Shown: positions 34,752 to 43,674 of the stretch, one piece after another
Layout of the letters: every line of letters begins with the position of its first letter
Numbering within the stretch: the first letter of the stretch is position 1
Origin: JABDBL01 sp963845445
GTDB lineage: Bacteria > Cyanobacteriota > Vampirovibrionia > Obscuribacterales > Obscuribacteraceae
Length of the DNA: 64,000 bases
Direction of reading: 5' to 3'
NCBI GenBank assembly: GCA_963845445.1
Contig: CAWJSE010000002.1
Span: 310,001-374,000, forward strand
Made by a program: the position numbers and the translations under genes
Notes under the pieces: generated by a model
What the model saw: the letters and a program-made list of their open reading frames with translations, nothing else
Database searches by the model: none
What the model was told of the DNA's origin: nothing

Positions 34752-36230
34752 TTGGAAAATTTGAAAGATAAGCCTATTTTAGTTACTGGTGCTACTGGCT
34801 ATGTGGGAGCAAGGCTTGTACCCAGATTGCTGCAAGCCGGTTATCGAGTAAGAGCAATGGCCCGATCGGCTACAAAATTACGTGGGCGTCCCTGGGCTAA
34901 CCATGAAAATCTAAAAATCGTTGCTGCCGATATTTTCAATCAAGATGAACTTTTGCAAGCCTTATCAGGATGCAGTGTCGCTTACTATTTAATTCATTCC
35001 ATGAATCCGCAAAATAAAGATTTTGTCGAGGCGGATAGACGTGCTGCTAGTAATTTTCGTCATGCTGCGCAAATAGGAGGTTTACAGCGAATAATATATT
35101 TGGGTGGACTGGGTGAAAATCAGTCAGATTTGAGCAAACATTTGCGCTCAAGAGCTGAGGTTGCTCAGATTTTGTGCTCCGGCACCGTGCCAGTGACTGT
35201 TCTAAGGGCCGCAATGATTATTGGCTCTGGCAGCGTCTCTTTTGAGATATTACGTTATCTTGTTGATCGCTTACCAATTATGATTACTCCCAGATGGGTG
35301 CGCACACCATCACAACCGATTGCCATTCGCAATGTATTAGAATATTTAATTGCTTGTTTGGATAACGAACAAACAATAGGAGGTGTTTTTGATATTGGCG
35401 GTTCTGAAGTCTTAACTTATCAGGCTTTGATGGACATATATGCTCAAGAAGCGGGACTGGTCCGCCGTATTGTCATTCCTGTGCCGTTTTTTACGCCTCG
35501 CCTCAGTTCATTGTGGATTCATCTGGTGACACCAGTGCCAGCTTATATCGCTCGTCCATTAGCTGATGGTCTCCGCAATCCGGCTGTTTGTAAAGAAAAT
35601 AGTATTCGATCAATCATTTCCTTAAAACTATTAGACTGCCGCTCTGCCATAAAACTGGCTGTTGAACGTATTAATTTGCAGACAGTAGAAAGTCATTGGA
35701 CTGATGCCGGAGCAATGCCACCTGATGAATGGTGCACAGCTGGTGATCCAGCTTGGGCCGGTGGTACTGCTTACGAAGACCGGAGGAAAATTATTGTTGA
35801 TGCGACACCAGCGGATCTCTGGCAGGTTTTAGTGCGTATAGGTGGAACACAGGGTTGGTACTACGGCACATGGCTATGGAGGCTCAGGGGCCTTATGGAT
35901 AGGCTTATGGGTGGAGTAGGACTGGGTAGAGGTAGGCAAAGGGTTAGTGAAATCTTACCAGGAGATGTGCTCGATTTCTGGCGGGTTTATGCAGTTCAAC
36001 CTAATCAGAGATTATCATTGATTGCTGAAATGAAATTACCTGGCCAAGCTACGCTTGAATTTCGTATTCATCCAATCGGAAATAATAGAACTGAACTTGA
36101 ACAGATTGCCCGTTTTCGTCCCACCGGTCTGAGTGGCATTGCTTACTGGAAAGCGGTTACCCCATTCCATGCCATCGTATTTAATGGCATGCTCAAAGGT
36201 ATAGCTCACGCCAGTATTCAACAACCTTAG
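34752..36230 (+). CDS. SDR-type NAD(P)-binding protein fused to DUF2867
   Basis: Residues 8-300 form an atypical short-chain dehydrogenase with TGATGYVGARL and a YLGGLGEN region in place of the usual YxxxK. The last 150 residues are a DUF2867/START-like domain (WYYGTWLWRLRGLMDRLMGG). Such fusions are common nucleoside-diphosphate-sugar epimerase-like proteins with unknown substrates. The start is a TTG with GAGG upstream; no ATG occurs near. It stands alone after the damaged higBA locus. Confidence 0.85.
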   Translation: MENLKDKPILVTGATGYVGARLVPRLLQAGYRVRAMARSATKLRGRPWANHENLKIVAADIFNQDELLQALSGCSVAYYLIHSMNPQNKDFVEADRRAASNFRHAAQIGGLQRIIYLGGLGENQSDLSKHLRSRAEVAQILCSGTVPVTVLRAAMIIGSGSVSFEILRYLVDRLPIMITPRWVRTPSQPIAIRNVLEYLIACLDNEQTIGGVFDIGGSEVLTYQALMDIYAQEAGLVRRIVIPVPFFTPRLSSLWIHLVTPVPAYIARPLADGLRNPAVCKENSIRSIISLKLLDCRSAIKLAVERINLQTVESHWTDAGAMPPDEWCTAGDPAWAGGTAYEDRRKIIVDATPADLWQVLVRIGGTQGWYYGTWLWRLRGLMDRLMGGVGLGRGRQRVSEILPGDVLDFWRVYAVQPNQRLSLIAEMKLPGQATLEFRIHPIGNNRTELEQIARFRPTGLSGIAYWKAVTPFHAIVFNGMLKGIAHASIQQP

Positions 36231-36398
36231 CTGGACCCAATAGAATGTAAATGCTAATTATTTACTGTAGCAAATTCTGATTCTACAATAGCCAATGAAA
36301 CTAATGCAGCAAATATCAAGATCCTATTTTTATGACGGTCCTCTTATCTGTGCTATACGCTTATTAGCTTTTAGTTTAATGCATCCTAAACTGAGCTT

Positions 36399-37637
36399 TC
36401 ATTGATGAGGAATTACTGAAGAATCCGTTCCAGATAATAGCTTGTTGCACTCTCGAGCTATTTCAGAACTTGGGTGCAGAAGCAAGACTTGGTGATATTC
36501 GAGTTTAGCATCTGAAAGACGGCCCAAACGCCAGAGAGTGTTGGCCAAATAGTAATGACATTGGGGATCGTTTTTGTGCAGACTCGAAGCTGAGGTTGAT
36601 AACAGTTTTAACGCTGATCGTAAACTACCTTCGCTGTAAAGGACTTTCGCTTCAAAGAAGTTCTCAGCCGATGAAACGAATCGCTCTGGCCGTCCATCAA
36701 CTATATAGCTGCGGCCCTCGGCAGGGCCGCCTGGCTGCAATGAAATTTTTGCTGCACCCTCGCCATTCTTACCGGCAATGCGAAAGGTTAGCTTGGTTAC
36801 AGGACCAACGAATCCGCCACTCCAGTTCTCACTTGCAGCAAGCCGCACACTTAGATCGTTGCCCAAAGCTTCTTTAATGTCTGGCGAATTGAGAATGAAC
36901 TGTCTGCATTGCTCGTATTCTTTCTCAAATGCCCATGTTGCAATTTCATTTGCATGATGCTCGTCTAAGAATGGGAAGAGTGCAGGTATTGGTTGTATTT
37001 TGGCGCGGGCAGCCGCAGTGTTTATTGCTGAAAGTGGCCTGCGTACCACTCCACATAGTTTTGGTTCTTCGTAGGCTGCCTCAAAAAATGTGCCTGTGCC
37101 CGGCTGGATAATTTCTTTCCAACGGTCTTTAAGATAATATGTGTGGTCGGCTACTGAAACATATAAGAGTCCCAAACGTCCGTTCCACATTCTAAAGAGA
37201 AGCGCGCCGCTAGTGCCTCTGTCACTAGCTATCTGATCAGCAATATCGAATTCGCAGAATGATTCATAATACGGCGTTTTATTTTCCCAGACGGGCTTAG
37301 TCTCTTTTAATGCAGCAAGCACTTCTTGAACTTCCGCTACTGTGAGCACAGCTTTGGGAAAACCAATATAATCATATAACCACTGGTTGCAGAAATGGTG
37401 GGAAGAGCCATATTTGGGAAACCGAACAAAGCAAACTTCTTGAATGCCAAACGTTGTAAATGCATCGCCCAAAAGCAAAGCGTCTGAGATATGTCTGTCT
37501 TGTTTTTGCGCTGGTGGACCTAGGCGCATCGTGAAGAGGTCTAAGAAGCCAAAATTTTGATATATGAAAATTAGTAGTAACCCTACCGCCAGCAATATCA
37601 CCAAAGCAGTTATCCAAATTGATTTGTGAATTTTCAT
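36399..37637 (-). CDS. membrane-anchored protein with C-terminal TPRs
   Basis: One N-terminal membrane helix (residues 8-28) is followed by about 300 residues without a recognised family. Part of it (about 245-320) resembles small Coa1-like domains with YIVDGRPERFVSS. Two TPRs near 325-400 include YYLANTLWRLGRLSDAKLEYH. It should face the periplasm. Upstream sequence to 37800 has no gene and holds the divergent promoters. A neighbour with related duplicated domains begins at 37801 on the other strand. Confidence 0.7.
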   Translation of the reverse strand: MKIHKSIWITALVILLAVGLLLIFIYQNFGFLDLFTMRLGPPAQKQDRHISDALLLGDAFTTFGIQEVCFVRFPKYGSSHHFCNQWLYDYIGFPKAVLTVAEVQEVLAALKETKPVWENKTPYYESFCEFDIADQIASDRGTSGALLFRMWNGRLGLLYVSVADHTYYLKDRWKEIIQPGTGTFFEAAYEEPKLCGVVRRPLSAINTAAARAKIQPIPALFPFLDEHHANEIATWAFEKEYEQCRQFILNSPDIKEALGNDLSVRLAASENWSGGFVGPVTKLTFRIAGKNGEGAAKISLQPGGPAEGRSYIVDGRPERFVSSAENFFEAKVLYSEGSLRSALKLLSTSASSLHKNDPQCHYYLANTLWRLGRLSDAKLEYHQVLLLHPSSEIARECNKLLSGTDSSVIPHQ

Positions 37638-37800
37638 AGATACTTTGCAACTAATTTAAATTACGAGCAGTCCACTAGCTTTGTGGCTAATTATAAAAAT
37701 CGGCCATTTCAATCAATTTTATATTGTTTGTCACAACTTTGTCATCGGTATTGCCTAATCTATTTGATACCCAATTATTTTAAGTAAGCGAGACAAACAA

Positions 37801-38721
37801 ATGGATGGCAATTCGTATCAATCTTATTCAAACCCAGCAGATTTCCAATATACACCTGGTTTGAGTAATAGTGCTAATGAGTCAATGCCACCAGTGGCTC
37901 CTTCCTATAAGCATGCACCGGCAGAAGGAAATGATTATTCGGTTTATTATTCAGACCAACAAACTCTTATTCGTTTGATGGACAGCGTGCATGAAGGCCG
38001 TATGGAAAATATTCAGGTTGGGCAAAAGACAATGGCAATTCGCCTTGCAGACGTGCAGATTGTGCAAGGCGGCATTGAAGTTCATGGCCAAATAATTCCC
38101 AAGCATGGAATTTACGAGCAGATAATGCCGCCCTTAGCTCCGTCATATAAGCATTGGTCTTCACCGCTAGATAGAAATAACTATCCACTTTATAATTCAG
38201 ACCAACAGACCGTTAATCGATTGATGGATAGTGTACATCAAGGTCGCGTCGAGGATATCCGCGTTGAGCAAAAGACTATCGGAATTCGTCTTGAAGACGT
38301 TCAGATTGTGCAAGGCGCAATCGAAGTTCGTGCCAAAATAATTACTAATCCAGCAGCTTACTCGGAAAATAGCCATTATTCTGGTTACCTCAATCCTACT
38401 GCAAACTACACACCATCGGTCAATTCGTATCCATACCAATACTCGAACCAGTTTGGGGATCGATCAACGTATCCGCCACCATATCCGCCATCTTATCAGT
38501 CACCGTACCAACCACCATATCAACCTCTATGTCCAGCCCAATATCCATACCCGAATCAAGTTATTTTTCCTCAATACTTACCCCAGTTTATCTATCGCAA
38601 TTCATACCCAAATCAATTCCCCGCTCAGTATCCATATCAGTATCCCATGGTTAATGTGGCTGGCAGCATTGCCAATGCCATCGGCCAGCTTGCGCGTACC
38701 ACTAATTTGCTGAGACGGTGA
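37801..38721 (+). CDS. duplicated-domain protein with Pro/Tyr-rich tail
   Basis: Two similar units of about 80 residues (29-109 and 110-190) share APSYKH, NSDQQT, RLMDSVH and IRL-x-DVQIVQG. A tail of about 110 residues (200-306) is extremely rich in Pro, Tyr and Gln, with PPYPPSYQSPY-like stretches. There is no signal peptide. The family is not recognised. The tail could be a phase-separating or cell-surface tether. Confidence 0.7.
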   Translation: MDGNSYQSYSNPADFQYTPGLSNSANESMPPVAPSYKHAPAEGNDYSVYYSDQQTLIRLMDSVHEGRMENIQVGQKTMAIRLADVQIVQGGIEVHGQIIPKHGIYEQIMPPLAPSYKHWSSPLDRNNYPLYNSDQQTVNRLMDSVHQGRVEDIRVEQKTIGIRLEDVQIVQGAIEVRAKIITNPAAYSENSHYSGYLNPTANYTPSVNSYPYQYSNQFGDRSTYPPPYPPSYQSPYQPPYQPLCPAQYPYPNQVIFPQYLPQFIYRNSYPNQFPAQYPYQYPMVNVAGSIANAIGQLARTTNLLRR

Positions 38722-38747
38722 TTGGCTGCTTTAGCTTGTGGATGGCA

Positions 38748-38779
38748 AGCTTTCAGCTGTTAGTAAAAGCTGAAAAGCT
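38748..38779 (+). terminator. hairpin after the Pro/Tyr-rich gene
   Basis: AGCTTTCAGCT (38748-38758) pairs with AGCTGAAAAGCT (38768-38779) with one bulged base and a 9-base loop, 27 bases after the stop. There is no T-run, so it may stabilise the 3' end or terminate weakly. Confidence 0.35.
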
Positions 38780-38909
38780 AATTGGCTATCCCTATTATTT
38801 ATGGACCGCAGATCTCGGATACAAATCTCGCTGATCGCTGCAATATTGGCTAGAGTTTTAGGTTTTTCGAAAAACAATGATTTTGGACTGGTGTGTATTC
38901 TTCAATGCT

Positions 38910-39110
38910 TCAAGATTGTTTTGAGGCAGAATCGGTGAGAACAGAATGACAACGATCCTCTATTTCGGAAAGTTCCTGTAGCAATTGTTGCTCTGATTCA
39001 TCAAAAACGATGATCGGTTCTGATCGCCTAGCTAACTTGGTTTGCGTGCTTGTCCAAGCACAAACAACTGATAAGCGCGCACTCAAGTGGGCTGACTGAG
39101 GTACCTTCAT
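38910..39110 (-). CDS. small hypothetical protein
   Basis: This 66-residue product has a very good ribosome site (AAAGGAGAT, about 5 bases before the ATG). That sets it apart from chance frames of the same size. The sequence (MKVPQSAHLSARLSVVCAWT, then a helical acidic part with ESEQQLLQELSEIEDRC) has no recognised family. It stands alone; the stretch 39111-39372 after it shows nothing I can support. Confidence 0.5.
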   Translation of the reverse strand: MKVPQSAHLSARLSVVCAWTSTQTKLARRSEPIIVFDESEQQLLQELSEIEDRCHSVLTDSASKQS

Positions 39111-39372
39111 TCAAATCTCCTTTAAGAACGTGGATTTATTATTTCTCCGGTCCTGAAGTATAGTCATTATTGCGCTTAAAGAAAAGCTAGCTGGAATACA
39201 TTCTGCCCCTGAATTTATCCGGCAAGTAGGTAGCAAATCTATAGAGGATAAGCTCAATAATGCCCGTGTCTGCTTGCACTACACGGTTATGAGCAATGCC
39301 CTCAGCAATTTAATCAATTATTTTTGGCGCTTAGAGGCTGAAGTACTAAAAGTTTATAAGGTGTTTGCGCCA

Positions 39373-40022
39373 TTAATAGTGTTCTTTACCCTGAACGAGC
39401 TGATGATAGGTAGCGTCACGGTATCGGCGAGCTTCGTGTAAATCTGCCAGCGCGCCATTGACTTTATTTTGCAGCCCTTCAACATGACTTTCGTAACGTT
39501 CCTGAGCATCATTATCTAAGCTTCCGGTAATGCGAGATCGTTTTGTTCTTGTTCTGCTTCTTCTACAGCCTTAAGGGCGGTTGCCTCGTTGGCGCATGCT
39601 TCCTGCCAGGCTTGTTTTAATGGACCTTCTATATCAGTATGTTCGGGGCCAGCCGCCATCGGTTTCTCGATGTCTGACTCTAACTGCGTAAGAGAAGCAT
39701 TAAGTGCCGTTAATGCAGGCTGAATATTCTGTTTTTTGGTTTCTGCTGTTTCTATTTGCTCTAGTTGCACAGGTAAGGTTGTACTTCAACTCCAGAACGC
39801 TTCAATTTAAGAATCTGCCTGTATGTATAAACTCTTACTTCCAAGTTGGGACCATCCACCAGTCCAAGATTATTCAATATATGGATTGACTTGAGGGTTT
39901 CTTCTTGTTCTGGTCCCGGTTTCAAACCTTCCTGTATTTGTGCTGTGTTTAAAACTATATCTTTCCAGTACTTGGCGCGCTATAGATACTCGTCAGGAGC
40001 GATTTGCCATAGCATAAAACAA
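39373..40022 (-). pseudogene. decayed helical/coiled-coil gene
   Basis: Read from 40022 to 39373, coding-like sequence passes through three frames. MLWQIAPDEYL is followed by a stop (TAG) and then RAKYWKDIVLNTAQIQEGLK to VQPYL. A shift near 39772 leads to QLEQIETAETKKQNIQPAL and on to NDLALPEA. A shift near 39525 leads to NDAQERYESHVEGLQNKVNG, ending at 39373. The three pieces form one heptad-rich protein of about 210 residues. At least one nonsense change and two frameshifts mark real decay. Confidence 0.55.
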
Positions 40023-40133
40023 ATTATTATCAAATTTCGCAAAAGTCTATTGTATTGCTCAGTCTTTATCTGTTTGGGAATCGCGATTTGTGAATAAATA
40101 TAAGTAGGCAGCCAATTGCTCGCAACGGATCAA

Positions 40134-40289
40134 TTAATTCTGTCTCTGTGTTATTCTGTCTGCCCATAGAGATTTGACAGTTTGAGCAATGGACTTAAGC
40201 TTGCCCATAATGCCTAACAATAAGAGCGGTAAGAAAGGTAATGCCTGCAGCATTCCGTGAAATATATTATGTGAACAGCATGGTTCCAT
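40134..40289 (-). CDS. small Cys-rich membrane peptide
   Basis: A 51-codon frame starts 14 bases after the stop of the upstream paralogue gene, behind AAAGGAC. It reads MEPCCSHNIFHGM followed by a hydrophobic helix (LPFLPLLLLGIMGKL) and a basic tail. The position, ribosome site and signal-anchor make it a likely gene missed by size filters. The CC pair recalls the CSTCGCSELCP motif of the protein encoded before it. Confidence 0.5.
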   Translation of the reverse strand: MEPCCSHNIFHGMLQALPFLPLLLLGIMGKLKSIAQTVKSLWADRITQRQN

Positions 40290-40303
40290 TAAGTTAGCGT
40301 CCT

Positions 40304-41053
40304 TTAATTAATGTCTGGAGAAGTTGCTAATTTCAAAGGTGGTGATTTTATCTTAACTTGCAATGATGTGTCCTGATTTAGTGAATCGTGCTTGTCGATC
40401 ATACTTGTGGTTTTGCCTTGTTCGCGCGAAGCGATCTGGCTATGACTTAAGTTCCAGAGTTTCAAACAATCGGCTGCCCCACGTTCCCCAATAATTTTTG
40501 CTAATTCGTGTTGTGCATCTGGGCAAGAAGCGTCTGAATATTCTAGGTGATTCACAATAGTTTCAACAGTCTGTCTTATTATTAGCTGTCTTGCTTTTAT
40601 TTTCTTTTTCAGATGCCAGTTGATCAGAATGCCACCATCTAAAGCCACGTTCAATAAGCCGGATAGACCTAATCCCAGACCGCCAGGAAGATAACTATCA
40701 TTACCTTGAGCTGGATTGAGTACAGCCAATGAAATAACATTTTGACCCAATGTCCCGCCCGCTGCAGTATAGATAGCACCGCTGGTAATGCCATTTGTTC
40801 CTTTCAGGTGTCTCGCGAGCTTTTGTAGTTGGGGGTCACGTTGATAAGCCATTTTTAGAATAATGCTTCCCCAAAGACTATCACTAAGTGACGTTTTGCT
40901 TTTGACCTCAGTTTCTGTCTCTTGCACCATACCGAGTGGGCAGAGTTCTGAACAGCCGCAAGTTGAGCAAGCTAAGGCGGCAAATGGTTGCAATATCAAT
41001 AACGTACAAATCAATAGAATAGCTGATAATTGTTTCTTTGCAGACATATTCAA
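40304..41053 (-). CDS. unrecognised membrane protein family, paralogue B (Cys-rich N-terminus)
   Basis: A signal peptide or anchor (residues 8-28) precedes CSTCGCSELCPLGM, then SLSDSLWGSIILKMAYQRDP. Two hydrophobic segments contain GGTLGQNVISLAVLNP and GNDSYLPGGLGLGLSGL. The same landmarks occur in the protein encoded directly upstream, so the pair arose by duplication. The Cys cluster is unique to this copy and may bind metal. 21 bases separate the two genes, which form an operon with the small peptide at 40134. Confidence 0.7.
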   Translation of the reverse strand: MNMSAKKQLSAILLICTLLILQPFAALACSTCGCSELCPLGMVQETETEVKSKTSLSDSLWGSIILKMAYQRDPQLQKLARHLKGTNGITSGAIYTAAGGTLGQNVISLAVLNPAQGNDSYLPGGLGLGLSGLLNVALDGGILINWHLKKKIKARQLIIRQTVETIVNHLEYSDASCPDAQHELAKIIGERGAADCLKLWNLSHSQIASREQGKTTSMIDKHDSLNQDTSLQVKIKSPPLKLATSPDIN

Positions 41054-41074
41054 GTTCCTTAGACGAGAAAGTGT

Positions 41075-41851
41075 TTACTGGTTATGGTCGGCAATAAGTG
41101 TTGAAGGGCTGAGTGAAGAAACCTGGTTAACTTTCAGAGAAGCCACTGCATTACTCGAGGTCCACAACTGCAGCCACTCATTAGTGGCTCGTTCTCCAAT
41201 TAGAGCGATTAGCTGTTTTTTTATTTCGGGGGCTGCCCCATTTTCCTGTTCCACCTGAGCGAGTACGCTTTCCACTTGATGCTTTATCTCTAGTTGCCTT
41301 TTTCTCAAACATTTTGCTAAATGATGATTTATTGCTGCTCGGCCAACAAAGGTAGCAATGGTAAGACCGCTCATGCCAATTCCAATTGCTCCAGGAAGAT
41401 AACTGTCATTCCCTTGCTGGGGATTGAGGGTAGCCAGAGCGACAACGCCTTGGGCTAAAGTCCCACCAGCAATACCAGCAACAGCTGCCATTGTTCCGAT
41501 GTTCACCAGTCCCAGTCGTTTATAGATTTTCTTTATTTCAGGATCGCGTTGATAAGCCATATCCAAAATCAAATTACCCCACAGACTATCAGTAATTAGC
41601 AATTCAAATTTTTGCTTTCTAGTCACCACAGAACCAACCGCTGCTATATCTGCCACGTTTGCAGCTGTGCCCGCTTGAGCAATCAGTTCTGTTCGTGTTT
41701 CAGCTCCGTTGTCAATTACTGGTTTACCATTGACCGTCGGACAGGGCAATGGTAAGGAAAGATTTGATTCAGCGCGCACCGGGCGCTGAACAATCAATAG
41801 GGAGAAAATAATAAAAATAGCAGCAATTGCCGAGCGCGATCGATCTGTCAC
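41075..41851 (-). CDS. unrecognised membrane protein family, paralogue A
   Basis: After a signal peptide (residues 8-27, cleavage near RAES) the protein shares with its neighbour DSLWGNLILDMAYQRDP, GGTLAQGVVALATLNP, QGNDSYLPGAIGIGMSGL and a late IGERAT-x-WLQLW. Both copies end in variable Ser-rich tails. The block GNDSYLPG is not one I know from any named family. Glycine-rich hydrophobic helices suggest two membrane passes. It heads the operon. Confidence 0.7.
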   Translation of the reverse strand: MTDRSRSAIAAIFIIFSLLIVQRPVRAESNLSLPLPCPTVNGKPVIDNGAETRTELIAQAGTAANVADIAAVGSVVTRKQKFELLITDSLWGNLILDMAYQRDPEIKKIYKRLGLVNIGTMAAVAGIAGGTLAQGVVALATLNPQQGNDSYLPGAIGIGMSGLTIATFVGRAAINHHLAKCLRKRQLEIKHQVESVLAQVEQENGAAPEIKKQLIALIGERATNEWLQLWTSSNAVASLKVNQVSSLSPSTLIADHNQ

Positions 41852-41990
41852 GATTCAATACTCCTATTTTAAACGGGGAATATTGGCAGTTTAATACTCT
41901 GCTATTTTTACGACAAGCTATCCCCAGGGTGGGGATGTCCTTAGCAGCGGTGCGGAGTAAAATACTTGCTTATATACAGGGAGATCGATA

Positions 41991-42506
41991 ATTTTTAAGC
42001 GTATAGGACTAACTTGTTGTTTGCTATATTTAATTAGTATTCCATTGCAGTCACAGGCTGAAAGTATAAAAGATAATTCAGCTGATACGACTGATGCTAA
42101 AAATATCAAGTCCCTCAAAACACCAGATCCTAAAACGGCTTTGCAACACAATAATCGTGGGGTTGAATGTAGCTCAAAGGGATTATGGAAAAATGCCATA
42201 AGAGAACACCGTCTTGCTTTGTTAGAAGATCCTACTAATAAAATTTTTCGCACAAACCTTTCTTTTGCCCATTTGCAGTATGGGGAAGTACTACAAAAAA
42301 AAGAGGAAATTTTAGAAGCAATGGCTCAATTGCATGCGGCTTTATATGTTGATCCAGATAATAAAACGGCTAAGGAAAAGCTCAAGGATATTGGCAACCC
42401 TAACTCAACTCCTGTTAAACTATGTACTAAGATCCCAGTGCCTGGAGAACTGGATAATTTTCTTAAAGGCAAAACTAATACCCTTCATGGATATGAGGCT
42501 TTTTGA
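41991..42506 (+). CDS. secreted TPR protein with a non-ATG start
   Basis: The signal peptide FKRIGLTCCLLYLISIPLQSQA begins right after an ATT codon at 41991, which has GGGAG 8 bases upstream. The nearest standard start (TTG at 42021) would cut the signal peptide in half. An ATT start, or a recent loss of ATG, is the best reading. Two TPRs (residues about 52-125) follow: ALQHNNRGVECSSKGLWKNA and on. The stop overlaps the TTG start of the next gene by 4 bases, giving an operon with the desulfhydrase. Confidence 0.6.
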   Translation: MFKRIGLTCCLLYLISIPLQSQAESIKDNSADTTDAKNIKSLKTPDPKTALQHNNRGVECSSKGLWKNAIREHRLALLEDPTNKIFRTNLSFAHLQYGEVLQKKEEILEAMAQLHAALYVDPDNKTAKEKLKDIGNPNSTPVKLCTKIPVPGELDNFLKGKTNTLHGYEAF

Positions 42507-43561
42507 ATGACGTTATGAAGAATATAAGCCAAAATATCAGCCTTGCTCAAAAACCATCTTCTCCAGAATCACTTAAAAAGCTGGCTCGTATCAATCTTGC
42601 CAGCTTACCGACGCCTCTGCAGGAAGCTGTGCGATTTTCTACCGCCCTGAATGGACCAAACATTTTTATTAAAAGAGATGATCAGACTGGGCTGGCGGGG
42701 GGAGGAAACAAAACTCGCAAGCTGGAATTTTTAATTGCCGATGCCCTTGAACAGAAAGCCGATTGTATAGTAACAGCCGGGGCGCCTCAATCTAATCATT
42801 GCCGACAAACTGCTGCTGCGTCTGCCCGCTGTGGGCTTGAATGTCATCTTGTTATTGGCGGTAATCCGCCATCTGTTACGCAAGGCAATTATTTTCTAGA
42901 TCAGCTTTTGGGTGCGAAGTTTTATTGGACGACCAGACAACTACGGAATAAAAAAATGGAAGAAGTGGTGAGCGCTCTTAAAGCAGAAGGCAGATGCCCT
43001 TACTTAATTCCGATTGGTGGCTCTAATGCGCTTGGAGCAATGGGCTATGTTGCTGCCATGTTTGAAATAATCGAACAAACCAAATTTGCCAATTTAAACA
43101 TCGATCATTTAGTTTTTGCTACAAGTACCGGGGCAACCCAAGCAGGACTAATTCTTGGAGCTTATCTCAGTAAATTTAGAGGAACGCTGACCGGCATAAG
43201 TATTGATCAAGTTCCCGACGAAAAGTCTGACTACAAATACAAGGCCTATCTTCTTGATGTTCTAAATTCAGCGACCCAAATGCTTGGTGTTACCCACACG
43301 TTTCAACCGGGAGACATTGGGATTAACTATGACTATCTGGGAAAAGGTTATGGTGTTGTCGGAGAACTAGAGAGAGAAGCTATTCGATTATTAGCACGAA
43401 GCGAAGGTATTTTAGTTGGGCCGGTCTATACTGGACGTGCCCTTGGTGGTCTGATAGATCTAGTCAGAAATGGCTTATTCGCGAAAAATGAAAACATTTT
43501 ATTTATGCATACTGGGGATGACATTGTATTGCATGCTCACGTTGAGGACTTTGCAGAATAG
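42503..43561 (+). CDS. D-cysteine desulfhydrase / ACC-deaminase-like PLP enzyme
   Basis: This 352-residue protein is a fold-type II PLP enzyme. IKRDDQTGLAGGGNKTRKLEFL holds the PLP-binding Lys (residue 70), and AGAPQSNHCRQTAAAS is the phosphate/substrate loop (QSNH 96-99). ATSTGATQAG is a third binding loop. These match D-cysteine desulfhydrases and 1-aminocyclopropane-1-carboxylate deaminases; which reaction it runs cannot be told here. The start may be the TTG at 42503 (GAGG upstream) or the ATG at 42515. Confidence 0.88.
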   Translation: MNDVMKNISQNISLAQKPSSPESLKKLARINLASLPTPLQEAVRFSTALNGPNIFIKRDDQTGLAGGGNKTRKLEFLIADALEQKADCIVTAGAPQSNHCRQTAAASARCGLECHLVIGGNPPSVTQGNYFLDQLLGAKFYWTTRQLRNKKMEEVVSALKAEGRCPYLIPIGGSNALGAMGYVAAMFEIIEQTKFANLNIDHLVFATSTGATQAGLILGAYLSKFRGTLTGISIDQVPDEKSDYKYKAYLLDVLNSATQMLGVTHTFQPGDIGINYDYLGKGYGVVGELEREAIRLLARSEGILVGPVYTGRALGGLIDLVRNGLFAKNENILFMHTGDDIVLHAHVEDFAE

Positions 43562-43674
43562 TGTGTATTTTGGGCTCAAAGCTTGCAAACAATAAATAAT
43601 TGCAGGAAGGGAAATACAATTTTAATATCAGCATGTGCGGAATAATATTTTGATAGCAGTTACTTTGCCATAAT

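Noticed and set aside
37780..38721. CRISPR-like repeats in the Pro/Tyr-rich tail
   Set aside because: The repeats are codon-scale (CCA/TAT) and in frame, with no spacers of uniform length; they are protein low-complexity sequence.
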